From Mesorhizobium loti CJ3sym (GTDB taxonomy: Bacteria > Pseudomonadota > Alphaproteobacteria > Rhizobiales > Rhizobiaceae): DNA of 64,000 nt. Location of the stretch: assembly GCF_000472785.1 (NCBI RefSeq), contig NZ_AXAL01000009.1, forward strand, positions 62,001 to 126,000, written 5' to 3'. Under the pieces are notes generated by a model. It made no database searches and had not been told where the DNA came from. It saw nothing but the letters and a program-made list of their open reading frames with translations. Below are positions 29,801-35,484 of this stretch, piece after piece. Made by a program: the position numbers and the translations under genes. Each line of letters opens with the position of its first letter. Positions within the stretch are counted from its first letter, which is position 1.

Positions 29801-31582
29801 GGCAGCGGTTCGCTGACCGGCGCCACGGGCGTCGCCTTCCTTGGCTCGGGCGGCACGGCCGCCGTCACCTATGGCGGCTCGATCACCAAGAGCAGCAACG
29901 GTCGTGCAATAGACATCCAGAACCGCACCGGCGGCACGGTCGCCTTCAACGGCGCGATCTCCTCGACCGGCACCAGCGACGGCATCTTCCTGAACAGCAA
30001 CACCAGCTCGACCATCAACTTCACCGGCGCGCTGACCATCGACACCTCGAGCAGCAACTCCATTGGCTTCAACGCAACCGGTGGCGGCACGGTCAGCGCG
30101 ACGGCTTCCGGCAGCACGATCGACTCGGGCACGGCGACGGCGCTCAATGTCGTTGGCACCACAATCGGCGCAAGCGGGTTGAAATTCGAGAGCATCTCGT
30201 CCAGTGGCGGCACAGCTGCCGGCATCGTTCTCGACAACACAGGTTCTTCGGGCGGCTTGACGGTGACGGGTACGGGTACCGCCGGAAGCGGCGGCACGAT
30301 CGCCAGCAAGACAGGCAGCGGCATTCTGACTGGATCGGATGCAAGCGGCCAGACCGCATCCGGCTCGGTTGGCACCGGTATCTTCCTGCGGAACACGAGC
30401 GGTGCATCGTTCACCAACATGCAGTTGAACGACTTCTCGAACTTCGCCATTTACGGCAACAACGTCACCGGCTTTACCCTCGCCAACAGCGTCATCAACG
30501 GCGCCAACGGCTCCACCAATGCCGGCGACCTCGAAGAGAGCTCGATCCGCTTCGACAATCTGCTCGGCACCGCCTCGATCAGCGGGTCGAGCATCTCGGG
30601 CGGCTTCGACGAGAACATCGATCTCTACAACACCAGCGGCACGCTGGCCCGCCTGACCATGAACAACAACACGTTTGGACTGGTCGGTTCGACCGGCAAC
30701 GACAACGTTCGCGGCCAAGTCTACAACAGCGCGACCGCCAACTACACGCTGACCAACAGCACGTTCGCCGGCACACGCGCCGACTTCATCGCCTTTGCCG
30801 CCAACAACAATGCCACCATGGATGCCGTGGTGCGGAGCAACACGTTCCACAACGGACAGGCAATCGTGCCGGGCGGCGGCACGGCGGTCGATATACGCAG
30901 CGGTTCGGGTGGCCTTACCTCTGCCGCTCATACGACCTTCGACATCTCGCACAACATCCTGACCGATGGCGGCGCCAATGCCTTCGACACAGTCGGCATT
31001 TTCGTCGCCAAGGGCCAGGACAATGGCACTATGGCCGGCACGATCGCCAGCAACGCCGTCGGCCCGGCGAAAACGGGCTCGAATTCCGACGGCATTTTCG
31101 TCCGCGAGGCCGGCACCGGCACACTGACAGTGCTGATCCAGAACAACACCATTACCGGTGTGGGCGACGCTGGCATCGCCCTGCAGAACAATGACGGCAG
31201 CGCGACGATGAACGCCACGCTTTATGGCAACAGCGTGTCGTCTCCGACGAGCGCTTTCCCGTTTGCCGCACTCGATGTCGAAAATGGCGCTACCGCGACC
31301 GATACCTCCACAACGAACATTGTCATCGGCATGGACACCGGAGGCGCTGGCAGCAAGAACACACTGACCCACTCGTCTCTTTATGCGGTCGATGTCGAAC
31401 TGAGCAATTTCAACGCCAACACGCACCTGAACCTTTCGACAAACGGTTCGGGCTCAGGCACCGCCCAGGGCGTGATCACCGACGACAACAATGGTTCACC
31501 GGTGGTGGATACGACGGGTGGAAACGGTACGACGACACTGGTCAACACCTTGCCGGCGTTGCCGCCCGTGGTGGCGCCGTAA
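17843..31582 (+). CDS. giant inverse autotransporter (type Ve) with multi-module beta-helix passenger
   Basis: One uninterrupted gene of 4579 residues. Residues 28-55 form a long-leader signal peptide ending A-H-A. Residues about 60-290 match an inverse-autotransporter (intimin/invasin-type) beta-barrel, with the family-typical I-R-R-I-V-N-P-D-L-M-L-G-G-Y-A-Y region. A charged linker near 310-330 would thread the barrel. The passenger, about 350-4579, is Gly/Thr/Asn/Ser-rich right-handed beta-helix; on reading I noticed no cysteine. It is modular. A boundary block (I/V-G-I/M-D-L/M...T-G) recurs at residues 714, 1496, 2499 and 3515, each followed by an F-G-D-G-like segment, a Y-x-F-x-D-V-x-F motif, and a G-Q...F-G-x-G restart. 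Residues after about 4130 form a different, less repetitive tip. The start at 17843 has AAGGA 10 nt upstream. It is likely a very long surface adhesin. Barrel-first order is what sets it apart from classical autotransporters. Confidence 0.88.
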   Translation: MGTTEKSRQVGEMAARGEGFHVRAGLRRSQIARQLWKTTALTALTLGLSGVVAHADPDGLWQPQIRAIIGADNNGGNAALEGFIPIKQTAESVLFLDVRAKHDFKDASGQDIGLGIRRIVNPDLMLGGYAYINVENYNSTQFTAGTLGVEAITPNFDAHVNVFVPIKGDSTDHSVSSTLSMVSNQLIEQISVLDHRDYAAWGIEGEIGAQVPINLPDKHSLRLDIGGYHFEDPHGDDGSVTGAKAGFEYTIGDVFGSGTELVLAGEVRDDNRDHTQFAGSVRLNIPFNPGHGSDTTGATSDAEPVYPVSEGLRKRVNERVRGDIGVRVQSQDLTGGSFTRVAINAATSAAFGKFYYADGVGAGTGTLAAPTTLDSAVAQAGTGGFVVALGGNGNLTTAGVTLANGQTVIGGGESVTAKLFGGGTATFNLGGSNGTIQGTNVANNVITLGNGNTLNGITITGGADGIFGNNVTGTTLTNVTVTGAGGNGAEFTGNSTNVSASNFTATGNGLDGLHIEDNGTYNFTGTTLLQSNLDDGLDITGQGTYTFATVNALDNHDAGITVKGTSVAGSFTTTGGQVSGNKALGDDGVSVFIDPITAHVVLDSITQTGGTSGVVLDHVSGSFTVNGATTISNTTGPAIAITNSPATIRFGDINITNPGADGMSFSGVNAAVVAGNIVISGLGVGTGLDFSGSQTTFTAQSLNITGPGAAGTIGIDLSDTTGDASIIITNGGSISGVETGVRLGITGSLTHSANAKFTFGGGSISGTTASLDARGLNQTLGLYAFGSTTFSGPQLFDVQNVIFVGAVGSLGDGSSTSSLLAVNQADLNTQNNAIFVLVNEGSPIDDAGGFSLSDGQTLASFGNGRTFSLGGVPINVTGDNIQHDTVVSDPGGGAATLTNSGAGDVVTAANGNSLLDFNISGGSAVGINATGINGLTVQGVTVSNVATGLVLDSVTGTVTVDDLDVQSASQTGIALVASSATVNFTGNTKITSATNVGLFANNFDGTATFDDLDITGGGIGVGIVGGSSGTLTFGVGSSIAGTSSNAFSITNSTPNVTYNGTISQTSAASAVKISGMTGGTATFGGKITASTGAANAIDLSGNTGSTINFTGGLDLTTDGGFAFSAVNGGTLTVTGSGNTVNTGAGATENGIQLLGGASGLTIGTAGVTFASVTVDGSGGTVPTGIVIDNTSGGDVTFGNVNISRANGDAIRLSNIASGTYTFSGVTTIATVGGPGPGFVVQNSAATVSVTNLVTTGVSGADVSLTNNTGTIGIGGTITNSGASDGVVVSGGTALITISAAINSSATTGGTAAKVDGITGGSVNFTGAITSTGTGNLFAIGSTTAPTGGTISFTGSGLTATGGGGAIVSGLGAAATLNVTAPLSITNPTGNGLSISNVAGSATFGAVTVSGAGGNGIDIGGNTGAVKFTGTTGVTMGSAASTAGINFSGTNADVSFGTTTISNIGASQTGIDFSGSSTTATFGLTTITANGALTSVGIDLSSTTGDKTITFLRGSSISNAGVGVELSSGGTTATSANANFTFGDGTSADGLQSSISAAASGYTVNTIGLDPTLGNYNFNDVAFTGPAHLASAVGGVIMVSQSGGVIAAGTDGLSASVTTISVAAADALAGTQTFAFVGTVDLSGTPFTLDSGQSITGFGNGTSITTAGTIQPINVQGNLGATGANVTGNEGVVTGTGDFMHLLGGNQVRNTAFDFTGAAGSVFTIDQNAAGFNNAGGIVIEGVTVSNVAAGQTAFKVVDVDTNVSIINNNINVAGTLLDANGGSGNITVTRGTLPNSVTPGTLTGGGISIANRTGGLVKFSDDVTIGGNGVSLTNNTGSTVTFEDLDVSTSGATAFTATGGGAINVTTGTVANTNGQAIALDGITAGINFASTSATFSSGSGIDLQSLAGTATFGSGTLTNTGSGTSFNVGSATSASGGNAVIAYGGTIATNDIGAAVSIQGLTGGSVTLSGKLTDGLAGAGGNIVIAGNDSATITFSGATKQINSGATDGVNIGFPGGFPVGTPSANTNSVIDFTGGGLDITTTTGAGFESIGDVVNLPPGTPSTITVTGTGNKINSGGDGLLMLGANVDGGGITFDSISSVATASGGSVVLNSVDLAGNVDIGGLTNTGATGVTIFGVTTSNSSVVNFTGTTDIDIGNTGIGFQFSGAVPTVNIANVAGSSLTIDGGSIGISLNGMFPGVVNVGGNGGTASIGATTSTTGWAINLNANAAGATLNYNGSIKVGTGSVVGTSTADLGTLNLSGSVTSTTASTAFDFAGADGTYTISSTVSHTGAAAGTGVSMDGTSDGTITFSGTSKIFSTGANDAVVKAPSIGPGQGAGTLAFTNGGLVITTSSGTGFTASTFGSGTISVTKDGGADNTITTTGGGTALKLDGATIGAAGINFASISTSGPATATGVSLNNVSGGAISLGAVDLQNITSRGVDISGTLGSALSFDSLNIGLNAANAIGLDLNGAALGTSNITAGDFDVDGGSLAGTIGMDMAGTTGTGTIQLGDTINNNPAGQTSKIENVGYGVQFSSTTNAKLVFGDGQGPAESTISTFGGGQVIHATDSLPTSGDYNFNDVNFSGDTSNLSSISVYYVIDGGTGDGSLADPGSYTDAQNSAANVIVLIDKTTGGSQSTIDLAGTTFNLDDGQVLLAFKSGDAAVDVSQLGVDASGGASAAFHFTTIQNTPVISAPAGIDTLRPILQSNNATSVINFATTGTGTITGGIENLIIRNLGSGAGVTGSAATASSFFIHDNDIAAGGRGLEFSTSGGATADKLLLSIDGNTLQSTGTQRAVSIVGQNVNATQNSIAVRSFANNTVVGGTGAGVVFDSVTFDSTGAGGTVNVGTLNIGTTGARVQGDGLSLAFASGTLDLGTFNIANNGGTGLAVNAKSTTFTLNSSGGSVDTTNGAAFDLDPLTVNMTVGSVTATGGASGIIFDGVAGTFTVSGATTITGTTGAGISAINANTGTFNFNTVTVNNTTGGGIGWASGTLNVSGLANIDTTTGAGITQSSGTTGFTGGLTIDTTTGTGISGTGGAMTIAATAGAETLNSTGGQAISLSGVAATIALDSTSSGGGFNNVSLTTVTGTVGLGTGALSGATSTSFLVTGGSVNATYAGNITQANLAGMVAVTGGHTGTLTFNTGTLSATNGTGLQFNNADGTYNFNGTTTLNGGLANIGILGSSDGTFTFGTGTSIISPTATAFTVGVGAANVTYSGNITQANNFAMVNVAGGHTGTLTFQTGTLSGTNGTGLQFNNADGTYNFNGTTTLHGGDAGIDILTGSGGSFSFGAGTSITNPTGVGFNVDGGAGGITYAGTIAKNNAGNIVSVANRTGGTASFSGTIAATGTSGGITLNNNTGATINFTNTLTLGGTAGFSATGGGTISATGAGSTISSGTGTALNLNGVTVGTGGVNFSSVSATGAATGISLTNVASSGGGAIALGTVNLSGITGTGVDVSGTLGAALSFNSLAIGLNSTTGVAFDLNGATLGAAITANDFDVTNAAAAGTSIGVDLRGTTGAQTVRLGDTVASGGASSSISGVNTGVFLNSTTNLAFIYGDGESVIDKSSTISANVGIDASSAPGGGTYNFQDVNFQSSPGLGFGIGKIYFVGASATGDGSGKDQNNLATLTTAEAAAVSTDIIVLVNDGGVITAAGSNGNDTLAIAAGEQVRGFGNGNINLALSVPSTIQLASSNLSIIDQTPNGAATLTTNDGSTAITLGSSGNIIDGFIIDGDDSVGANAAIGISGATSGTTISNMTIRNFTAANIDFGSGATGATTLTNLAITSAAAGTGIKFGAASGTVTATNVDFTGGSGLSVIGGNAVFSFDSTSSTASVAGTAISITNRSGGSFGFAGTVAANGGGSGIAISGATAANTVSFTGAVNLGTTTIMNGTAVSINNNTTASTVSFANLAIVTTNSNTAFTVTNGGTVNVTTGTINAAGQAINLNGVATATGINFTSTTSSGGTNNVVVSGVTGAGVVSLGSGSLTGATGVAFLGSGGTAAVTYGGSITKSSNGRAIDIQNRTGGTVAFNGAISSTGTSDGIFLNSNTSSTINFTGALTIDTSSSNSIGFNATGGGTVSATASGSTIDSGTATALNVVGTTIGASGLKFESISSSGGTAAGIVLDNTGSSGGLTVTGTGTAGSGGTIASKTGSGILTGSDASGQTASGSVGTGIFLRNTSGASFTNMQLNDFSNFAIYGNNVTGFTLANSVINGANGSTNAGDLEESSIRFDNLLGTASISGSSISGGFDENIDLYNTSGTLARLTMNNNTFGLVGSTGNDNVRGQVYNSATANYTLTNSTFAGTRADFIAFAANNNATMDAVVRSNTFHNGQAIVPGGGTAVDIRSGSGGLTSAAHTTFDISHNILTDGGANAFDTVGIFVAKGQDNGTMAGTIASNAVGPAKTGSNSDGIFVREAGTGTLTVLIQNNTITGVGDAGIALQNNDGSATMNATLYGNSVSSPTSAFPFAALDVENGATATDTSTTNIVIGMDTGGAGSKNTLTHSSLYAVDVELSNFNANTHLNLSTNGSGSGTAQGVITDDNNGSPVVDTTGGNGTTTLVNTLPALPPVVAP
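27191..27784 (+). repeat. tandem 99-residue duplication inside the giant adhesin
   Basis: Two 297-bp units (27191-27487 and 27488-27784) are very similar at the DNA level, for example sharing CGGCCTGCAATTnAACAATGC and the following bases at exactly 297-bp spacing. A third, more diverged unit appears to start at 27785. This points to recent in-frame duplication and length variation of the passenger. Confidence 0.8.
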
Positions 31583-31589
31583 CCCTTCC

Positions 31590-31620
31590 GGCCGGCTTCA
31601 AACGAAGCCGGCCATTTTTA
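31590..31620 (+). terminator. strong rho-independent terminator after the giant adhesin gene
   Basis: GGCCGGCTTC (31590-31599) pairs perfectly with GAAGCCGGCC (31604-31613) around an AAAC loop and is followed by ATTTTTA. It starts 8 nt after the stop codon, so the adhesin and the downstream collar-protein cassette are separate transcripts. The next 100 bp are AT-rich (about 31614-31652) and may hold the cassette promoter. Confidence 0.92.
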
Positions 31621-31720
31621 ATAAAAGCCAAGTTAAAAATATTCTTTTATTTGAGCGCTTCCTGACGTTGCGTAAGCCGGCAGTCGTGCGCTAGTGTACG
31701 CCAACAATGAGGAAACAACG

Positions 31721-32221
31721 ATGGCGGAACCATTTCTTTCCGAAATCAGAATCATGTCTTTCGGTTTCCCACCGAAAGGTTGGGCACTGTGCGACGGTCA
31801 ATTGTTACCGATAAATCAGAACCAGGGGTTGTTCTCTTTACTTGGAACGACTTTCGGCGGTGACGGTCGCGTGAACTTCGGACTGCCCGATTATCGTGGG
31901 CGCGCGCCCATCCATCCCGGCGGCGGTCATGTGCTTGGCGAGCGTGGCGGCGAGCAGGCGCATACGCTTTTGCTCGGGGAATTGCCGATGCATAGCCATA
32001 TCGAGCAGGCCACGACGGCCAATGCCGACGCGCCGGTGCCCAACGGCAATCTGCTGGCAACGGTCGCCAACGTCTATACGGCGCCCGGGAACCCGACGAC
32101 GGCGATGGACCCCGGTACGCTCGCCTCAGTCGGTGGCAACCAGGCGCATATCAACATGCAGCCATTTCTGACACTGAGCTTCTGCATCGCCCTGCAGGGC
32201 ATTTTCCCATCGCAGACTTAA
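31721..32221 (+). CDS. phage tail collar-domain protein 1 (MdpB-like)
   Basis: A protein of 166 residues of the tail-collar (short tail fibre, T4 gp12-like) family found in many bacteria outside prophages. The N-terminal collar domain (about 5-62) shows E-I-R-I, the G-W-x-x-C-D-G-Q-L-L-P signature, L-F-S-L-L-G-T-T-F-G-G-D-G and L-P-D-x-R-G-R. A variable middle (about 95-135) is followed by a conserved C-terminus that ends F-P-S-Q-T. There is no signal peptide. The ATG at 31721 has GAGGAAA upstream. It is the first of three tandem paralogues spaced 10-12 nt apart, followed by a propeller protein and a GNAT gene in one operon. Homologues are annotated as microcystin-dependent or tail proteins, but their cellular role is not established. 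Confidence 0.9.
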   Translation: MAEPFLSEIRIMSFGFPPKGWALCDGQLLPINQNQGLFSLLGTTFGGDGRVNFGLPDYRGRAPIHPGGGHVLGERGGEQAHTLLLGELPMHSHIEQATTANADAPVPNGNLLATVANVYTAPGNPTTAMDPGTLASVGGNQAHINMQPFLTLSFCIALQGIFPSQT

Positions 32222-32233
32222 GGGAACGAGATC

Positions 32234-32737
32234 ATGGCACAACCCTATGTCGGTGAAATCAGGATGTTTGCCGGCAATTTTGCGCCGGCCGGGTGGTTGA
32301 TGTGCGAAGGGCAGCTGGTGCCCATCTCTGAAAATGAGACGCTGTTCAACCTGATTGGCACCACCTATGGCGGCGACGGTCAAAGTACCTTCGCGATGCC
32401 GGATCTGCGTGGCCGCCTTCCGATCCATCAGGGTAACAGTTTCATCCTTTCCCAGACCGGCGGCGCGGAAGAGGTCACACTGTCGACCCTGCAGATACCC
32501 TCACACACACACCCGTTCGTCGCCTCGTTGAACAACGCCGCGGCGAGTACGCCCACAGGCAATTTGACCGGGCAGGTCGGCGCGTCGCAAATCTATCGTG
32601 AATCGCCGGCGACTACGCCAATGTCTCCGCAGACTGCCGGACAATCCGGCGGCAACCAGCCGCATACCAACTTCCAACCGTATCTCTGCGTCAATTTCAT
32701 CATTTCGCTGTTCGGCATCTTCCCGTCGCAGACTTAA
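32234..32737 (+). CDS. phage tail collar-domain protein 2
   Basis: The second paralogue, 167 residues. The order of motifs is the same as in the gene before it: E-I-R-M, G-W-L-M-C-E-G-Q-L, L-F-N-L-I-G-T-T-Y-G-G-D-G and M-P-D-L-R-G-R-L, with the identical F-P-S-Q-T end. The middle part differs strongly from copies 1 and 3, as expected if this tip-like region determines binding while the two ends build a shared trimeric fold. It has no signal peptide. The RBS region AAGGGAACGAG lies in a 12-nt gap, so the genes are tightly coupled. Members of this family often occur as triplets, which suggests a heteromeric assembly; that is inference. Confidence 0.9.
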   Translation: MAQPYVGEIRMFAGNFAPAGWLMCEGQLVPISENETLFNLIGTTYGGDGQSTFAMPDLRGRLPIHQGNSFILSQTGGAEEVTLSTLQIPSHTHPFVASLNNAAASTPTGNLTGQVGASQIYRESPATTPMSPQTAGQSGGNQPHTNFQPYLCVNFIISLFGIFPSQT

Positions 32738-32747
32738 GAGGACCGTC

Positions 32748-33269
32748 ATGGCCGACCCGTTCGTCGCCGAAATCCGCATCTTCCCGTTCAATTTCGCACC
32801 CAAGGGTTGGGCGTGGTGCGATGGGCAATTGCTGCCGCTGTCGCAGAACACCGCGCTGTTCTCCCTGCTCGGCACGACTTATGGCGGCAACGGCAAGTCC
32901 AACTTTGCCTTGCCCGATTTGCAGGGCCGCGCGCCGATGCACCCGGGGCAAGGACCGGGCCTTTCGCTGCACGATCTCGGCGAGACGGGTGGTTCGGACA
33001 CGGTGCAGCTGCTGATATCGGAGATGCCACAGCACGGGCATACGCTGATGGCGAACATCAATCCCGCCAATCTGGCGGCGCCAAGCCCGGCACGATCCTT
33101 CGCGCGTACCAATCCCGGGCAGTCTTACTCGGCAACGGCCACTTTGACGCCGCTCAGCAATCTGGCAGTACGGCCGGTCGGCAGCGACCAGCCGCACAAC
33201 AATCTGCAGCCCTATCTCACCTGCTATTTCTGCATCGCGCTGCAAGGCGTTTATCCGCCGAGAACCTGA
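32748..33269 (+). CDS. phage tail collar-domain protein 3
   Basis: The third paralogue, 173 residues. The start at 32748 was chosen because it aligns with the E-I-R-I starts of the other two copies and has AGAGGA just upstream; the frame extends upstream but only as overlap with copy 2. It has the motifs G-W-A-W-C-D-G-Q-L-L-P, L-F-S-L-L-G-T-T-Y-G-G-N-G and L-P-D-L-Q-G-R-A. The middle is slightly longer than in the other copies, and the C-terminus is P-P-R-T rather than P-S-Q-T. No signal peptide or membrane helix is visible. It ends 23 nt before the beta-propeller gene, so it belongs to the same operon. Confidence 0.9.
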   Translation: MADPFVAEIRIFPFNFAPKGWAWCDGQLLPLSQNTALFSLLGTTYGGNGKSNFALPDLQGRAPMHPGQGPGLSLHDLGETGGSDTVQLLISEMPQHGHTLMANINPANLAAPSPARSFARTNPGQSYSATATLTPLSNLAVRPVGSDQPHNNLQPYLTCYFCIALQGVYPPRT

Positions 33270-33292
33270 CACCGAGGCACGGGACCAATCAA

Positions 33293-34576
33293 ATGGCCAA
33301 GACAGCAGCTCCAAAGTCGAAATCGGCCAGTGGCAAGAAGGCCGCAGCCGCGGCGTCTCCCGCGCCTTCCTTCCAGCAGATGCCGGCCGGCACACCGTTC
33401 TTCGAACTGTCGCGGCTGATGGTGGTGGGCATCGATTCCGCCGCCGGGCGGCTGATCCAGAAGGCTCAGGTCGCGCCGAACGGGTCGTGGCCCGCGGCCT
33501 GGTCGGCCATCGCGCCCGGCGCCTGGATCATCATGACGGCGGGTCTGACCAAGGACGGCCGCGTCGCCGTGGTCGGGCAGCCCTCGGGCACCACCAATCT
33601 GTCCTTCATCGCCGAAGACCCCAACCAGATCGGCCCGATCGACAAGTGGACCGCGCCGGTCGGCATCGGCGCCCCGCCCGGCGTCGCCAGCTACCAGAAG
33701 CTGTCGTTGGCCAACGACGCCGATGGCCGCATCGAGGTCTTCCTCACCGACAATCAGGGCCGCATCTGGTGGATCTACCAGAACCCCGATCGGGTGATCC
33801 AGGTGCAGAAAACCATCACGCCGCCCGGCACGACGACGCCGATCGTTGTCACCGTCGACGAACTCGCGCCGCCCCTCACGCCATGGAGCGACTGGCAGCA
33901 GCTGACGGGTCAGCTGGTGGCCATCACCGCCATACGCCAGGCCGATGGCCGCATCGCGCTGTTCGGCATCAATTCGGGCCTGCATCTCTATCGCTGCCAG
34001 CAGGCCAAGCCGCAGGCGCTGAAGGTGGCCGACTGGACGGGATGGGCGCAGATCGACACCACGCAAACCGGTGTGTTCACCGAAATGGCGCCGGTGGTCG
34101 GCCCGCTCGGCGTCACCAATCTGTTCGGCCTGACTCAGAACGGCCAGGTGCTGCACACCCGCCAGCAGCCCGCCGGTACGGATACATGGACGCAATGGGC
34201 GACGACGGGTTACTCCCGGGTGCCCAAATACACGCTTGCCGCCGGCATCCAAGGCGATGGCGACATCGTTCTGGTCTCCTCCGACCAGCAGCGCGTCCAC
34301 GAATTCAACGCGCAGTGGGATGCCAGCACCCAGAACTGGTCGGGCTGGCGCGATTTCGGCGTATCCCTCTACTCGACGCGGCTGACGCTCAACTACAATG
34401 CTGACGGCCGGCTCGCGCTGTTCAGCATGATGATCATGCCGGACAACACGTTTGGGCTCTGGACGATCAACCAGATGGGTATCGACAGCTCCGAATGGGA
34501 GTATGCCTGGACGTCGCTGACCGACGGCAACCTCAAGCAGATTGTCGTGGTGCGCGACCTGACGCCGCCGGTCTGA
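33293..34576 (+). CDS. seven-bladed beta-propeller protein (PLL/tectonin-like)
   Basis: A protein of 427 residues with a Lys/Ala-rich N-terminus (1-27) that is not a signal peptide. The rest holds repeated D-G-R-x-x-V/L-F strands, and each repeat ends in a two-tryptophan or W-x-x-W-like turn. I count seven such turns (W-P-A-A-W, K-W-T, W-S-D-W, W-T-G-W, W-T-Q-W, W-S-G-W, W-E-Y-A-W), one per blade of a seven-bladed propeller. This recalls PLL-type fucose-binding lectins and tectonins, which bind glycans. The start at 33293 follows the collar gene by 23 nt; a longer frame upstream is antisense-like overlap. It is probably a partner or cargo of the collar proteins, with glycan binding as a testable guess. 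Confidence 0.75.
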   Translation: MAKTAAPKSKSASGKKAAAAASPAPSFQQMPAGTPFFELSRLMVVGIDSAAGRLIQKAQVAPNGSWPAAWSAIAPGAWIIMTAGLTKDGRVAVVGQPSGTTNLSFIAEDPNQIGPIDKWTAPVGIGAPPGVASYQKLSLANDADGRIEVFLTDNQGRIWWIYQNPDRVIQVQKTITPPGTTTPIVVTVDELAPPLTPWSDWQQLTGQLVAITAIRQADGRIALFGINSGLHLYRCQQAKPQALKVADWTGWAQIDTTQTGVFTEMAPVVGPLGVTNLFGLTQNGQVLHTRQQPAGTDTWTQWATTGYSRVPKYTLAAGIQGDGDIVLVSSDQQRVHEFNAQWDASTQNWSGWRDFGVSLYSTRLTLNYNADGRLALFSMMIMPDNTFGLWTINQMGIDSSEWEYAWTSLTDGNLKQIVVVRDLTPPV

Positions 34577-34579
34577 GCG

Positions 34580-35137
34580 TTGACCGCAGGCAGCGTGGCA
34601 GAAGCAGGTTTGGAACATCGCCCTCCAGTGTGGGCCCGGTCGAACAAGGTCGGGCTAGCTTTCCGTCCGTCGACTGAGGCCGACCTGCCGTTCCTGTCGC
34701 GGCTCTACGCCTCGACGCGCATGGAAGAACTCGCCGTGACGGACTGGAGCGCGGCGCAGAAAGCCGCCTTCCTCGACATGCAGTTCCAGGCGCAGCACGC
34801 GCATTACCACAAGCACTATCCCGAGGCCGACTGGCTGGTGGTGGAGCATGCCGGACAGGACATCGGCCGCCTCTACATCGAGCGCTGGCCAAGCCAGCAC
34901 CGCATCATCGACATCGCTTTCCTGCCCACCCATCGCCGCAAGGGCTACGGCACGGCGCTGTTGCGCGACCTCATCGATGACGCATGGTTAGCCGGCAAAT
35001 CAGCATCGATCCACGTCGAGAAGAACAATCCGGCCAGGGGGCTCTATGTCAGACTCGGCTTCACGGTGGTCGAGGACAAGGGTGTTTACGACCTGATGGC
35101 GTGTGCGCCGGCGTTGGGGGGTGCGGCCGGGTCGTGA
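34580..35137 (+). CDS. GNAT-family N-acetyltransferase
   Basis: A protein of about 185 residues with the GNAT fold. The N-terminal strand F-R-P-S-T-E-A-D-L-P-F-L begins near residue 28. The central strand I-I-D-I-A-F-L-P-T-H leads into the acetyl-CoA loop R-R-K-G-Y-G-T-A-L-L near residue 119, and the C-terminal N-N-P-A-R-G-L-Y-V-R-L-G-F motif follows. The first start is TTG at 34580, 3 nt after the propeller stop; GTG at 34595 is an equally plausible start. GNAT genes commonly sit beside collar-protein triplets, so it may modify one of the cassette proteins. The target is unknown. Confidence 0.82.
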   Translation: MTAGSVAEAGLEHRPPVWARSNKVGLAFRPSTEADLPFLSRLYASTRMEELAVTDWSAAQKAAFLDMQFQAQHAHYHKHYPEADWLVVEHAGQDIGRLYIERWPSQHRIIDIAFLPTHRRKGYGTALLRDLIDDAWLAGKSASIHVEKNNPARGLYVRLGFTVVEDKGVYDLMACAPALGGAAGS

Positions 35138-35210
35138 CGGGTTGCGGCAGGTAACATCGTTCGTTTTAGCGGGCTGCCGCAAACTCTGGAGATTGGCCAA
35201 GGCCTCCACG

Positions 35211-35457
35211 CTTCGTCATCCTATGGCGGAGCAAGGAGCGGAGCGACGCGGCGCAGACCTCTGGAGCTGCTCCGCAGCCCAAGGGATCCATGCCGCGACA
35301 TCAATCGAGAATGCGGCGGTCCAGAATGGCTGCCGATCAGCGGCACGGATGTAGAGAGCAAAACCTGCACCGTTGCGTCGCTCTGACGTCACGGCATGGA
35401 TCCCGGGGTCTGCGCCGCGTCGCTCCGCTCCTTGCTCCGCCCCAGGATGACGAAGCG
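35211..35457. repeat. long inverted-repeat intergenic element, copy 2
   Basis: The left arm starts GCTTCGTCATCC at 35211 and the right arm ends GGATGACGAAGC at 35457. The centre (about 35300-35390) is unlike that of the other copies except for the short GCGGTCCAGAAT stretch. It fills the 347-bp gap between the GNAT gene and DUF6916, where no other gene is visible. The same family is found at 15331-15541 and 46781-46966. Confidence 0.8.
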
Positions 35458-35484
35458 GAGAAGGCTTCGGCCAATGTCGAGCGC

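Noticed and set aside
18900..31000. CRISPR array or satellite DNA from dense short repeats
   Set aside because: The repeats are in-frame coding units of varied length inside one gene, without regular spacers.
17774..31426. Very long reading frames antisense to the giant adhesin (for example 20267-22942 and 28766-31426 on the minus strand)
   Set aside because: They arise because the repetitive GC-rich adhesin has few stop codons in other frames. Their composition is unlike proteins, they show no domain, and the sense frame has a signal peptide and barrel.
31721..34576. Prophage remnant, because of the tail collar genes
   Set aside because: No capsid, terminase, portal, tail-tube, lysis or integrase gene is near, and the collar family is common outside prophages.
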